This document shows, one piece after another, positions 27,498 through 36,677 of a stretch of 64,000 nt of DNA. Position 1 is the first letter of the stretch, and each line of letters begins with the position of its first letter. Source of the DNA: an uncultured Bacteroidales bacterium. GTDB taxonomy: Bacteria; Bacteroidota; Bacteroidia; Bacteroidales; Bacteroidaceae. Both the position numbers and the translations under genes were made by a program. The stretch spans positions 21,588 through 85,587 of the forward strand of contig CACWIN010000003.1 of the NCBI GenBank assembly GCA_902760965.1, given 5' to 3'. The notes beneath the pieces were generated by a model, which did no database searches, had not been told where the DNA came from, and saw nothing but the letters and a program-made list of their open reading frames with translations.

Positions 27498-30400
27498 TTA
27501 TTGGTTGAATGAATAATTAATTGATTCCTTTTTCTTAATGTAGTCCATAAGTTCCTGTGTGACCGTTATCTTGCGGTTGACCGATGACAAAGAGACCTTG
27601 TGGTCAGGCTGGGACAGGTCTGTCAGCATGAACTTGAGAGTAGTGTTTCCCTCGGTACCGGTAAGCGTATCCAGGTCACTTACAAACTCCTTGTCAATCT
27701 CCGAAAGCGGCATTGAAAGGGTAATGGAACTTATGGCAGTATCCTTTATGTCCTGTAGCAGCTCAATGGAGTTTATCACAAAGTCTATCTTTTCGGGGTT
27801 GAACTTGAAAGGTTGGCACTTTGCCTTGATGAACAGATAGTTGCCCTCTTTCATCATATTACACCATTTAAGCCACGGCTCGCCAAAAAGAGCAATCTCG
27901 GATGAGCCTGTAAAATCCTCAATACGGGTAAAACCGCACGGCTTACCGGTCTTGGTACGGGTTTCACGTACTCCTGTAACCACTCCGCCAAACACCAGAT
28001 CCTTGTTGAGCAGGGCGGTACGGTCCTCAAGTTGAGTAACGCCTATGGTACATACATTCTCCAGAATGACCCTGTACTCATCGAGCGGATGAGCCGAAAG
28101 ATATATGCCTACCAGATCCTTTTCCCTGTTAAGGCGTTCCAGCAAAGGCCATTCCGAAGCTTCGGGGATGGATGGCGTGGCAATCAGGTCTGTGTGTCCC
28201 AAATCGCCAAACAGCGAGAACTGTGACTCCATCCGGTCAGTCTGGTATTTGGTGCCATAACGCACCAGAACGTCACTGAACACCTCATTCTTGCCACAGG
28301 GCTGCACAAACTGCTCACGCCTTATCTCCGGGAAACAGTCAAATGCTCCGGCCATGGCCAGATTCTCTATGTTCTTGCGGTTGCATGCACTCAGGTTGAC
28401 TCGCTGCACAAAATCAAAAATGCTCTTGAACGGTCCGTTAGCCTTGCGCTCGCTCACAATGGCACTTACCGCATTCTCGCCCACTCCCTTGACCGATGCC
28501 ATACCAAAACGGATATCACCCTTTGCATTCACGCCAAAACGCGGAACGCTCTCGTTTACATCAGGACCAAGTACATTTATGCCCATGGCCTTGCATTCAT
28601 CCATAAGCTTGGTCACCTCGGTGATATCGGCTGCGCGGCTAAGTACGGCTGCCATATACTGTGACGGATAGTTGGCCTTGAGCCAGGCGGTCTGATAGGC
28701 AACCCATGAGTAACAGGTGGCATGCGATTTGTTGAATGCGTACGATGCAAACTTTTCCCAGTCGGCCCAAATCTTTTCGAGCACCTGCGGGTCATGGCCG
28801 TTGGCCTTGCCGCCCTCAATGAACTTGGGCTTAAGATGATCCAGCTTGTCCTTGAGTTTCTTACCCATAGCCTTACGCAAGGTATCGCTCTCACCACGGG
28901 TAAAGTTGGCAAGCAGACGTGACAGCAACATGACCTGCTCCTGATAGACAGTGATGCCGTAGGTATCCTTGAGGTACTTTTCCATAATGGGAATATCGTA
29001 CTCAATAGGCTTGCGGCCCAGCTTTCGGTCAATAAAATCAGGAATGTAATCCATAGGACCCGGACGGTACAGAGCGTTCATTGCTATAAGGTCCTCAAAT
29101 ACGCCAGGCTGCAACTCACGCAGGTATTTTTGCATACCGGGCGATTCAAACTGGAACGTGCCTATGGTTCTGCCCTCACAGTATAGCTGGAAAGTCTTTT
29201 TGTCATCAATGGGAATCTTGTCAATATCAACGTCAATTCCCAGGCTGTTCTTTATGTTTTCAACCGCCTCTTTTATTATTGAGAGGGTCTTAAGACCCAG
29301 AAAGTCCATCTTGATAAGACCGGTATCCTCAATCACGCTGCCCTCATACTGGGTTACCAGCAGACGTTCACCTGTTTCCTTATCGGTAGCCCACGATACC
29401 GGCACCCAGTCTGTTATGTCATCACGGCATATTATGGTTCCGCAGGCATGTACACCGGTTCCGCGTACATTGCCCTCAAGCATCCTGGCAAACTTTATGG
29501 TATTGTGCAAACGCTCGTCATCCGAAGCTGCCGCCTGCTGAATTTCGGGCACGCACTCCATTATGTTGGAAAAAGTAGGCTTTCGGGGACTGCCGTCGGG
29601 TTTATCGGGCAAACGGTCAGGTATGGCCTTGCACAGACCGTTGGACACGTCAAGAGGCACCTCAAGCACGCGTGCCACATCCTTAATTGCCATCTTGGTC
29701 TGCATGGAACCGTAGGTAATTATATGGGCAACCTTTTCCTTTCCGTACTTGTCAGTAACCCACTGGAGCACGCGTCCGCGGCCGTCATCATCAAAGTCCA
29801 CATCAATATCGGGCAGTGAAATACGGTCAGGGTTAAGGAAACGCTCAAACAGCAGGTCATACTTGATAGGGTCAATCTGCGTTATACCCAGGCAGTATGC
29901 CACTGCCGATCCGGCGGCCGATCCACGACCCGGTCCCACCGATACTCCCAGTTCTGTACGGGCCGCGTTGATAAAGTCCTGCACAATAAGGAAGTATCCC
30001 GGGAAACCCATGGTCTTCATGATGTGCAGTTCAAACTTAAGCTGCTCCATAACACTATCGGGTATGGGGTCACCGTAACGTACCTTGGCTCCCTTGAAAG
30101 TGAGTTCCGCCAGATAATCTGCCTCCAGTTTAATACGGTACAGCTTGTCATAGCCGCCCAGTTTCTTTATCTTTTTGTCGGCATCCTCCTTTGACATCAC
30201 CGTCTCGCCATGCTCATTGCAGGTGAACTCCTTGAACAGGTCCTCCTGGGTAAGGCGCTTACGGTATTCCTCCTCGGTACCGAACTCCTCCGGTATGGCA
30301 AAGTTGGGCATAATGGGCGGATGGTCAATTGAATACTCCTCAACCTTGTTCAGGATCTCAATGGTATTGGCCAGCGCCTCCGGCTCGTCCTCAAACAGGC

Positions 30401-31211
30401 GGTTCATCTCATCGGTAGTCTTGAACCACTCCTGTTTGGAGTAGCGCATCAGGTTGGGATCATCCGGGGTACGGCCCGTTGACAGGCAGATAAGCAGTTC
30501 GTGGGCATCGGCATTGTCCTCATCAAGGAAGTGGACATCGTTGGTACATATCATCTTTATGCCGTACTTGGCCGATATCTCCTTAAGGTGGTTATTCACG
30601 TTCACCTGCAGCGGATACACCTCATGGTTAGCTTTCTGGACTGTTGCCTTATGGCGCTGCAGCTCCAGATAATAGTCATCGCCAAACAGGTTGTGGAACC
30701 ATTGCACCACCTGTTCCGCCTCGTCAATCCTGCCAGCCGTAATAAGCTTGGGCACCTCGCCGCCAAGACAGGCCGAGCAGCATATTATTCCTTCGTGATA
30801 CTTTTCAAGGTCTTCCTTGTCAGTACGCGGATGTGAGTAAAAACCATCGGTCCAGGCGCGGGACACTATCTTGATCAGGTTGTGGTATCCTTTAAGGTTT
30901 TTGGCCAACAGGATAAGATGGTAGTTGGCGCCGTCCAGCTCCTTGCTTACACGCAGGTCCTTACTGCGGGGCGCAACATAGACTTCGCAGCCTATTATGG
31001 GTTTAAAGTGCTTGCCCTGTTCCTGCAGCTTGCCATTTACCTTGTCGCAGTAATTCTTGAACTCCTTTATACCCATCATGTTGCCGTGATCGGTTACGGC
31101 AACGCCGGGCATACCGTCGGCTATGGCCTTATCGACCATCTTTTTTATATTGGTCTGGCCGTCTAGCAGAGAGTACTGCGTATGGACATGTAAATGGACA
31201 AATTCCTGCAT
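27498..31211 (-). CDS. dnaE: DNA polymerase III subunit alpha
   Basis: A 1237-residue replicative polymerase. The N-terminal PHP domain begins FVHLHVHTQYSLLDGQ. The catalytic palm has GPGRGSAAGSAVAYCLGIT and PDIDVDFDDDGR (about residue 460-480) with the catalytic aspartates, followed by FERFLNPDR and thumb/finger regions. Helix-hairpin-helix and OB domains (VFGGVVTGVRETRTKTG, about 1075) follow, then a short C-terminal domain. There is no 3'-5' exonuclease domain, so this is DnaE rather than PolC. It leads the dnaE-trxA-acidic protein transcript and is divergent from psd. Confidence 0.97.
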   Translation of the reverse strand: MQEFVHLHVHTQYSLLDGQTNIKKMVDKAIADGMPGVAVTDHGNMMGIKEFKNYCDKVNGKLQEQGKHFKPIIGCEVYVAPRSKDLRVSKELDGANYHLILLAKNLKGYHNLIKIVSRAWTDGFYSHPRTDKEDLEKYHEGIICCSACLGGEVPKLITAGRIDEAEQVVQWFHNLFGDDYYLELQRHKATVQKANHEVYPLQVNVNNHLKEISAKYGIKMICTNDVHFLDEDNADAHELLICLSTGRTPDDPNLMRYSKQEWFKTTDEMNRLFEDEPEALANTIEILNKVEEYSIDHPPIMPNFAIPEEFGTEEEYRKRLTQEDLFKEFTCNEHGETVMSKEDADKKIKKLGGYDKLYRIKLEADYLAELTFKGAKVRYGDPIPDSVMEQLKFELHIMKTMGFPGYFLIVQDFINAARTELGVSVGPGRGSAAGSAVAYCLGITQIDPIKYDLLFERFLNPDRISLPDIDVDFDDDGRGRVLQWVTDKYGKEKVAHIITYGSMQTKMAIKDVARVLEVPLDVSNGLCKAIPDRLPDKPDGSPRKPTFSNIMECVPEIQQAAASDDERLHNTIKFARMLEGNVRGTGVHACGTIICRDDITDWVPVSWATDKETGERLLVTQYEGSVIEDTGLIKMDFLGLKTLSIIKEAVENIKNSLGIDVDIDKIPIDDKKTFQLYCEGRTIGTFQFESPGMQKYLRELQPGVFEDLIAMNALYRPGPMDYIPDFIDRKLGRKPIEYDIPIMEKYLKDTYGITVYQEQVMLLSRLLANFTRGESDTLRKAMGKKLKDKLDHLKPKFIEGGKANGHDPQVLEKIWADWEKFASYAFNKSHATCYSWVAYQTAWLKANYPSQYMAAVLSRAADITEVTKLMDECKAMGINVLGPDVNESVPRFGVNAKGDIRFGMASVKGVGENAVSAIVSERKANGPFKSIFDFVQRVNLSACNRKNIENLAMAGAFDCFPEIRREQFVQPCGKNEVFSDVLVRYGTKYQTDRMESQFSLFGDLGHTDLIATPSIPEASEWPLLERLNREKDLVGIYLSAHPLDEYRVILENVCTIGVTQLEDRTALLNKDLVFGGVVTGVRETRTKTGKPCGFTRIEDFTGSSEIALFGEPWLKWCNMMKEGNYLFIKAKCQPFKFNPEKIDFVINSIELLQDIKDTAISSITLSMPLSEIDKEFVSDLDTLTGTEGNTTLKFMLTDLSQPDHKVSLSSVNRKITVTQELMDYIKKKESINYSFNQ

Positions 31212-31371
31212 AATGCGTTTTATCTCAAAAAAGTTTTTAAAGTTACTTAGGTTTAGCGTTCAAGGCAAAACAGGCAAGCCCGAGTTTTCAACAATCACAA
31301 ATAAAATTCACCGTATGGCCCCACACCAAAAATACACAACAATAATTATGCCATTGTTAAGCAAATTGTCT

Positions 31372-31379
31372 TATCTTTG
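31372..31379 (+). promoter_or_regulatory. -7 promoter element for psd-pssA
   Basis: TATCTTTG, a perfect TAnnTTTG box, 19 bases upstream of the psd start codon. Confidence 0.55.
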
Positions 31380-31398
31380 TAAAATAAATCAAGCAACA

Positions 31399-32088
31399 AT
31401 GGCCGAAAACAACGGAAAGCATACCACAATAAATCCCGAAGGAAAAACCACGCTCACCATAGTGGCAATCCTGTTTTTTGCAATTAACCTGCCCCTGTTT
31501 ACCATTACGCCCATCTTTGGCTGGTGGTCATACGTATCTCTTGGCATTACCCTTATGTTCGTATGGTTTTTCCTGCATTTTTTCAGGAATCCCGTAAGGC
31601 GTTTTCCAAGTGATGACCAGGAAAAGGTAGTGGTATCTCCGGCCGACGGCACGGTTGTAGCCATCGAGGAGGTCGATGAAACCGACTGTTTTCATGACCG
31701 CCGCATTGTGATATCAATTTTCATGAGCGTATACAGCGTACACGCCAACTGGTATCCGGTTAACGGCATAGTGACCAGGGTTGAGCATCAGGACGGAAAC
31801 TTTTACGCCGCTTTCAAGCCCAAAGCCAGCACTGAGAACGAGCGTTCTCTTGTTGTAATCAAGACCCCCGACGGCAAGGACATAATGCTCCGCCAGATTG
31901 CCGGCGCCCTTGCCCGCAGAGTTGTAACATACTGCCAGCCTGGCGATGAGGCAAAGATTGACCGTCACATGGGATTCATAAAATTCGGTTCCAGGGTTGA
32001 CATATTCCTGCCTGTTGATTCACTTGTATGTGTCAAGATAAACCAAAAGGTAACCGCCGATATTACCATTCTGGCTAAATTATCGTAA
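31399..32088 (+). CDS. psd: Phosphatidylserine decarboxylase proenzyme
   Basis: A 229-residue enzyme making phosphatidylethanolamine from phosphatidylserine. Two membrane segments lie at about 19-60. The decarboxylase part shows VVVSPADGTVVAIEEV, ISIFMSVYSVHANWYP with the key His, and the self-cleavage motif GFIKFGSRVDIFLP, where Gly-Ser is cut to generate the pyruvoyl group. The size fits the short Psd type. Start MAENNGKHT at 31399 follows a perfect -7 box; a longer frame reading into the dnaE promoter is not credible. pssA begins 3 bases after its stop. Confidence 0.95.
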   Translation: MAENNGKHTTINPEGKTTLTIVAILFFAINLPLFTITPIFGWWSYVSLGITLMFVWFFLHFFRNPVRRFPSDDQEKVVVSPADGTVVAIEEVDETDCFHDRRIVISIFMSVYSVHANWYPVNGIVTRVEHQDGNFYAAFKPKASTENERSLVVIKTPDGKDIMLRQIAGALARRVVTYCQPGDEAKIDRHMGFIKFGSRVDIFLPVDSLVCVKINQKVTADITILAKLS

Positions 32089-32091
32089 AAA

Positions 32092-32784
32092 ATGGCAAAC
32101 CGCATAACAAAACATATCCCCAACACCATTACCTGCTGCAACCTTTTGTCAGGCTGCATGGCTGTAATGGCAGCATTCAATGCCGACGCTTGGCACACCC
32201 TGCTCTGGGTTGTTGCCGGTGCACTGTTTGATTTCTGCGACGGTCTTTCGGCCCGTCTCTTAAAGGCATATTCACCAATAGGCAAGGAACTGGATTCGCT
32301 GGCCGACCTGGTTACATTCGGCCTGGCTCCCGCAATGCTCTGCCTTACAACACTGTGCGGATTTCATTATTCATCGGACACACTGTTTTCCATTTATCCA
32401 TACATAGGACTGGTTCTGGTGGTGTTTGCCGCCCTGCGTCTGGCCAAGTTCAATACCGATGAGCGCCAGACAACATCATTCCTCGGCCTGGCAGTTCCCG
32501 CCAACGCCCTGTTCTGGTGCGGCCTGTTCCAGATGGACCTTAGTGCAATTCCGGGTGCCCCTTGGATCATAGGAGCATTGGTAATCCTGTTTGCAGGCCT
32601 TATGGTAAGCGAAATACCTATGTTCTCACTTAAATTCAAAAGCCTTAAATGGGCTCAGAACAAGGTTCGTTTCATTTTCCTGGCAGTATCGGTAGTAATC
32701 CTTATCCTGCTTCGTGAAAAAGGACTTTCAGCAGTAATAGGCTGGTATATCATACTGTCTATACTGACAAAAGGTCAGCATTAA
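32092..32784 (+). CDS. pssA: CDP-diacylglycerol--serine O-phosphatidyltransferase
   Basis: A 230-residue membrane enzyme that makes phosphatidylserine from CDP-diacylglycerol and serine, feeding the Psd encoded next to it. It carries the CDP-alcohol phosphotransferase motif D-x2-DG-x2-AR-x8-G-x3-D-x3-D in FDFCDGLSARLLKAYS continuing to GKELDSLADLV (about 44-72). About six hydrophobic segments follow. With psd this completes phosphatidylethanolamine synthesis from the CdsA product made by the gene at 2.9 kb. Confidence 0.95.
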   Translation: MANRITKHIPNTITCCNLLSGCMAVMAAFNADAWHTLLWVVAGALFDFCDGLSARLLKAYSPIGKELDSLADLVTFGLAPAMLCLTTLCGFHYSSDTLFSIYPYIGLVLVVFAALRLAKFNTDERQTTSFLGLAVPANALFWCGLFQMDLSAIPGAPWIIGALVILFAGLMVSEIPMFSLKFKSLKWAQNKVRFIFLAVSVVILILLREKGLSAVIGWYIILSILTKGQH

Positions 32785-32828
32785 ACTCAAGGCATATTTT
32801 TTGCCCTTTCCATTAAAAACGCATACTG

Positions 32829-33071
32829 ATGATTATTACCGCACTTATTATACTATTCATATTATTATTCGTACTTCTGGCAGTACTCACCTTTGCGCGT
32901 GACGTGCTGGTCACCATAATTGCAGCCATAGTAGGCCTGTTCCGCAAGGGTGACCGCATGCAAAAGAAAACCGAAGGCCGCCAGACCATCCGTCGCCGTG
33001 ACCGCAAAAAACAAAAGGTTTACTCTGATTCTGACGGGGAATACGTTGATTTTGAGGAGGTAAAAAAATAA
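32829..33071 (+). CDS. DUF4834-like small membrane protein
   Basis: An 80-residue protein. It has a long N-terminal hydrophobic helix (about 2-38), then a strongly basic segment with QKKTEGRQTIRRRDRKKQK and a C-terminal acidic end (GEYVDFEEVKK). The layout matches the DUF4834 family often found after pssA in Bacteroidales. Function is unknown. It starts 44 bases after pssA and ends at a strong hairpin terminator. Confidence 0.65.
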   Translation: MIITALIILFILLFVLLAVLTFARDVLVTIIAAIVGLFRKGDRMQKKTEGRQTIRRRDRKKQKVYSDSDGEYVDFEEVKK

Positions 33072-33095
33072 CGCAAAGGAGTTCCTTTGCGTTAT
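33068..33095. terminator. Bidirectional hairpin between DUF4834 and pyrH
   Basis: A perfect 13-bp inverted repeat (33068-33080 with 33083-33095) with a 2-base centre lies between convergent genes. An A run on its left side gives a T run for the minus-strand pyrH transcript. Confidence 0.7.
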
Positions 33096-33099
33096 CTCA

Positions 33100-33810
33100 T
33101 TACTTGTGAACTAATGTGCCGATAGGTTCACCTGCAATCACTTTCTTTAGGTTGCCGGGAATATCCATATTGAACACATATATGGGCAGGTTGTTTTCCT
33201 TGCACATGGTTGTGGCTGTAAGGTCCATAACCTTAAGGTTGCGGTTATATATCTCGTCAAACGTAATCTCATCAAACTTGGTGGCCGTAGGATCCTTCTC
33301 GGGATCGGCGGTATAGACACCGTCAACACGTGTACCCTTGAGCATTACATCGGCCTCAATCTCAATACCACGAAGGGATGAACCGGTATCGGTAGTGAAA
33401 TATGGGTTGCCGGTGCCGCCCACCAGAATTGCCACCTTACCTGCCTTCATTGCATCAATGGCTTTCCACTTGCTGTAAAGCTCACCAATGGGCTCCATGC
33501 GGATAGCGGTAAGAACCGTGTTGGGGCAGTCAACCGATGTCAGGGCCGAGCTCAGTCCCAGACCGTTGATTACGGTTGCCAGCATTCCCATCTGGTCTCC
33601 CTTGACGCGGTCAAAACCCTTGCCTGCGCCTTTGAGACCGCGGAATATGTTACCGCCGCCTATCACGATGCCTATCTCCACGCCCATGTCATGAATCTCC
33701 TTGATTTGCTGTGCATACTCACCCAGACGCTTTTCGTCTATTCCGTAACGCTGCTCACCCATCAGACTCTCGCCGCTGAGCTTGAGCAATATCCTTTTAA
33801 ATCTAGCCAT
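33100..33810 (-). CDS. pyrH: UMP kinase
   Basis: A 236-residue amino-acid-kinase-fold enzyme converting UMP to UDP. It opens KRILLKLSGESLMGEQRYGID, followed by VIGGGNIFRGLKGAGKG (about 50-66) and DQMGMLATVINGLGL (about 72-86). AILVGGTGNPYFTTDTGSSLR (about 130-150) marks the UMP/ATP site, and GVYTADPEKDPTA is typical. Length is usual. In Bacteroidales pyrH is commonly near frr; here frr lies 3 kb away with yraN, birA, tadA and rsgA between. It follows birA after 24 bases on the same strand. Confidence 0.96.
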   Translation of the reverse strand: MARFKRILLKLSGESLMGEQRYGIDEKRLGEYAQQIKEIHDMGVEIGIVIGGGNIFRGLKGAGKGFDRVKGDQMGMLATVINGLGLSSALTSVDCPNTVLTAIRMEPIGELYSKWKAIDAMKAGKVAILVGGTGNPYFTTDTGSSLRGIEIEADVMLKGTRVDGVYTADPEKDPTATKFDEITFDEIYNRNLKVMDLTATTMCKENNLPIYVFNMDIPGNLKKVIAGEPIGTLVHK

Positions 33811-33834
33811 GTCTTTATTTTTTTGCGAAGTTAA

Positions 33835-34596
33835 TCATTTTCCCGGCAGTATGAACTGTACCTGCTTGAATTCATACACCCGGTGCTCACCGTCAATGGT
33901 TTGGAGCATTAAGCAACCGTTTGGCTGGATTCCCTCAATGCAAGCTTCAAAACATCCGTTTGCATCACGGAACTTATGATAACCTTCGCGGCGATACAGA
34001 CGTTCCCGATACAGCTTGTCAACTTTATGCCTTTGCTGCTCGCTTAGCTCCATATAGCCAATGAACCTGTCAATAATGTCAGCAAGCAATTTGTCGCGGT
34101 CATAATCCTTGCCGGTAATGTTCTTGAGCGAAACAGGGTTGGGGGCATCGCTAAGAAACATCTCCTGATTCACATCCAGGCCTACGCCTACAACGGTATC
34201 CATTATGCGGTCCCCCTGGAGAGTGTTTTCAATCAGGATGCCGGCCATCTTATAATCCTTATAATAGATGTCATTTGACCATTTCACCGAGAAATATGGG
34301 GCATATTCAGGACCGGCTGCGTCAATTACGCTGTCCGATACCGCCAACGCAATAGCTTCCGAAATATAGAACTGTTCCCGGACATTGATGTTGTGTGGGT
34401 GTGCAAGGATACTGAACAGCAGATTCTTGCCTTGTTCCGATTCCCAAGTGTTGCCTTTCTGCCCACGACCCGCGGTCTGGAAATCGGCCACGGCAACCTC
34501 GTAATCATAATCCGGATCTCCTCCACCAAGTTCACGCAGATAGGTGTTTGTAGAACCTATGCTGTCACTTCTGTGCCATTTAATCTTACTCATCAT
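33835..34596 (-). CDS. birA: Biotin--[acetyl-CoA-carboxylase] ligase
   Basis: A 253-residue biotin protein ligase. The catalytic domain has SIGSTNTYLRELGGG near the N-terminus, the biotinyl-AMP loop TAGRGQKGNTWESEQGKNLL (about 41-60), and SVKWSNDIYYKDYKMAGILIE (about 108-128) with the key Lys. There is no N-terminal helix-turn-helix, so this is the non-repressor, monofunctional type. A short C-terminal SH3-like cap ends the protein. The start overlaps the yraN stop by 4 bases; the second Met is an equally possible start. Confidence 0.93.
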   Translation of the reverse strand: MMSKIKWHRSDSIGSTNTYLRELGGGDPDYDYEVAVADFQTAGRGQKGNTWESEQGKNLLFSILAHPHNINVREQFYISEAIALAVSDSVIDAAGPEYAPYFSVKWSNDIYYKDYKMAGILIENTLQGDRIMDTVVGVGLDVNQEMFLSDAPNPVSLKNITGKDYDRDKLLADIIDRFIGYMELSEQQRHKVDKLYRERLYRREGYHKFRDANGCFEACIEGIQPNGCLMLQTIDGEHRVYEFKQVQFILPGK

Positions 34597-34958
34597 TCCA
34601 CCGGCGGAAAGAACGCCTGCTCTATATGTTCAACTTTAAGTTCTCCTTGATCCATAACTATGGATATTATATCAAACCTTACGTCCATGTCAATCTGATA
34701 ATATCTTAAGTATGCATCGGCCGAATTTACTATGCGACGGATCTTTCGGTCGTCAACAAAATCCTGAGGGTCGCCCCATTCGGTGCTTGTGCGGGTTTTG
34801 ACCTCGACAAATACAATTGTATCATCCTTGGTCACCACCAGATCCAGGTCCTTGTGTCCGCAATGCCAGTCCCTGTCGTGGATTGTATAGCCGTGCTGTT
34901 CCAGGTATTCGGCAGCCAAATCCTCCCCCCTTTTCCCCAGTATGTTATGTTTTGCCAT
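34593..34958 (-). CDS. YraN family protein (UPF0102, nuclease-like fold)
   Basis: A 121-residue protein of the YraN/UPF0102 family, which has a restriction-endonuclease-like fold. It shows LGKRGEDLAAEYLEQHGY (about 7-24), the KDLDLVVTKDDTIVFVEVKTR block (about 36-56) with the D...E-x-K nuclease-like motif, and DDRKIRRIVNSADAYL. The catalytic residues are present, but the cellular role in this family is unsettled. It is coupled to birA and heads the yraN-birA-pyrH run. Confidence 0.88.
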   Translation of the reverse strand: MAKHNILGKRGEDLAAEYLEQHGYTIHDRDWHCGHKDLDLVVTKDDTIVFVEVKTRTSTEWGDPQDFVDDRKIRRIVNSADAYLRYYQIDMDVRFDIISIVMDQGELKVEHIEQAFFPPVE

Positions 34959-34978
34959 GTATGTAAGAGTTTATTACG

Positions 34979-34986
34979 CAAAAATA
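34979..34986 (-). promoter_or_regulatory. -7 promoter element for yraN-birA-pyrH
   Basis: Minus-strand TATTTTTG, 21 bases upstream of the yraN start. Confidence 0.5.
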
Positions 34987-35020
34987 GTCATAAAATGCGG
35001 TATATTGACCGAAAAATCAA

Positions 35021-35028
35021 TACCTTCG
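35021..35028 (+). promoter_or_regulatory. -7 promoter element for the tadA pair
   Basis: TACCTTCG, relaxed -7 form, 19 bases upstream of the ATG at 35047. Confidence 0.45.
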
Positions 35029-35046
35029 TAACATCAGTCGTTTATT

Positions 35047-35253
35047 ATGGAGAAAAAACAGAACCCCGTAAGAAATGAACGCTACAGTTTCCTTGTCAAT
35101 CCTGATGAAAAGCAGACCATAGAGAACTATCTGCGTAAATACAAGATCAGGAACCGTAGCCGTTGGATGAGGGAGACTCTCATCACATTCATTATCAAGA
35201 ATCTGGATCAGGATTATCCTACCCTGTTCAACGAGCAGGAAATGCGCCGATGA
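35047..35253 (+). CDS. Small basic protein, ribbon-helix-helix-like
   Basis: A 68-residue basic protein. RYSFLVNPDEKQTIENYL followed by NRSRWMRETLITFII fits a beta strand plus two helices as in ribbon-helix-helix DNA-binding proteins. This is a pattern reading, not a family match. It is coupled to tadA by an ATGA overlap and preceded by a plausible promoter. It might be a DNA- or RNA-binding protein; no partner other than tadA is suggested. Confidence 0.6.
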   Translation: MEKKQNPVRNERYSFLVNPDEKQTIENYLRKYKIRNRSRWMRETLITFIIKNLDQDYPTLFNEQEMRR

Positions 35254-35693
35254 CACAGCAGGAGCAGGATATCAGGTTCATGAAACTTGCCTTGGATGAG
35301 GCAAAAGCCGCTGCAGTCCAGGGTGAGATTCCAGTTGGGGCAGTGGTGGTATGCAAGGGTATGGTCATAGCACGCGCCCACAACCTGACCGAGACTCTGA
35401 CCGATGTAACCGCTCATGCCGAGATGCAGGCCATAACCGCAGCTGCCTCATATCTGGGAGGCAAATATCTTGACCAATGCACCCTTTACGTGACCCTTGA
35501 GCCCTGCACAATGTGCGCCGGAGCTATCGGCTGGTCCCAACTGCAACGTCTGGTCTATGGAGCATCGGACCCCAAACGCGGCTACACCACATTCGCCCCG
35601 AACGCTCTGCACCCAAAAACACAAGTTTCAGAGGGCATTCTGGCCGATGATTGTCTGCAAATAGTTCAGGATTTCTTCAAATCAAAGCGATAA
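35250..35693 (+). CDS. tadA: tRNA-specific adenosine deaminase TadA
   Basis: A 147-residue zinc deaminase converting adenosine 34 to inosine in tRNA-Arg(ACG). The zinc and proton-shuttle motif is VTAHAEMQAI (about 54-63), and the two Cys ligands are in LEPCTMCAGAIGWSQ (about 84-98). VYGASDPKRGYTTF follows in its usual place. The start at 35250 gives the normal size; a frame extending further upstream overlaps the small basic gene and is rejected. A REP-type hairpin follows 7 bases after the stop. Confidence 0.93.
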   Translation: MTQQEQDIRFMKLALDEAKAAAVQGEIPVGAVVVCKGMVIARAHNLTETLTDVTAHAEMQAITAAASYLGGKYLDQCTLYVTLEPCTMCAGAIGWSQLQRLVYGASDPKRGYTTFAPNALHPKTQVSEGILADDCLQIVQDFFKSKR

Positions 35694-35700
35694 TGCATTA

Positions 35701-35733
35701 GGGGCACAAAGGGGACGGTTCTTTTTGTGCCCC
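35701..35733. repeat. REP-type hairpin between convergent genes
   Basis: Perfect 10-bp arms GGGGCACAAA/TTTGTGCCCC (35701-35710 with 35724-35733) enclose the loop GGGGACGGTTCTT. It shares a 25-base stretch from GGGACGGTT through GTGCCCCTCT with the element at 15021-15059 and, like it, sits between two convergent stops. Confidence 0.85.
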
Positions 35734-35734
35734 T

Positions 35735-36676
35735 CTATTGGTCCTTCCTATACTTGCCCTCGTCTTCATCCTCCAGCATGCTGAGGTAGCTGGTGTAGCG
35801 GGACAGGTGGATTTTGCCCGATTCCACCGCGCGTTTTACGGCACAGTCGGGCTCGGTGGTATGCATGCAGTTGCCGTAGCGGCAATCGGCTGAATATTTG
35901 AAAATCTCGGGAAAATAGTGACTAATCTCCTCGTGCTCCATATCAAAGGTGCCGAATCCCTTGATACCCGGAGTGTCAATGATCCAACCGCCCTCGGGCA
36001 GGGGGAACATCTCGGAAAACGTAGTGGTATGCATGCCGGTATCATGTTTTTCCGATATCTCCGAAGTGCGTTGGTTTAGTTCCGGCAGGATACGGTTTAC
36101 AAGGGTGCTCTTCCCTACTCCCGAATTACCGGAAATAAGAGAGACCTTGTCCTTGAGCAGTGCCCGGACATCATCAACGCCAGCGCCATGCAGAGCATCG
36201 CACTCCACGCACCCATAACCTATGGCACGATACAGCGCAACCAGTTCATTGGCCGTGGCACGGTCCTCATCGGACAGCAGGTCAGACTTGTTGAAAACAA
36301 GTACCACCGGCACTCTATAAGCCCAGGCCGATGCCAGGAATCGGTCGATGAAAACGGTCGAAGTTACCGGATGGTTAACGGTCACCACCAGCAGACACTG
36401 GTCCAGATTGCAGGCCAGGATATGCGACTGTTTGGAAAGATTAGAGGAACGCCGGATAATATAGTTACGGCGTTCCTCTATATTTGTGATATACGCCGGC
36501 TCACCGTCACGAGCCGGAGCAAACTCCACATAGTCACCTACGGCTATGGGATTGGTGCTTTTAATGCCTTTAATGCGGAATGTACCCTTTATGCGGCACT
36601 CCTGGTCGTGTCCGTCATCAGACCTAACCAGGTAGCTGCTTCCGGTATTTCTGATTACAAGTCCGCGCATAGGCAT
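35735..36676 (-). CDS. rsgA: Ribosome small-subunit-dependent GTPase RsgA
   Basis: A 313-residue circularly permuted GTPase acting late in 30S maturation. An N-terminal OB domain (about 1-75) is followed by the G domain with [12 protein letters not shown] (G4, about 130) before the P-loop [17 protein letters not shown] (G1, about 178-195) and DTPGIKGFG (G3). The C-terminal zinc finger contains [14 protein letters not shown] (about 262-275). It begins one base after frr, so the two are co-transcribed. Confidence 0.95.
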   Translation of the reverse strand: MPMRGLVIRNTGSSYLVRSDDGHDQECRIKGTFRIKGIKSTNPIAVGDYVEFAPARDGEPAYITNIEERRNYIIRRSSNLSKQSHILACNLDQCLLVVTVNHPVTSTVFIDRFLASAWAYRVPVVLVFNKSDLLSDEDRATANELVALYRAIGYGCVECDALHGAGVDDVRALLKDKVSLISGNSGVGKSTLVNRILPELNQRTSEISEKHDTGMHTTTFSEMFPLPEGGWIIDTPGIKGFGTFDMEHEEISHYFPEIFKYSADCRYGNCMHTTEPDCAVKRAVESGKIHLSRYTSYLSMLEDEDEGKYRKDQ

Positions 36677-36677
36677 A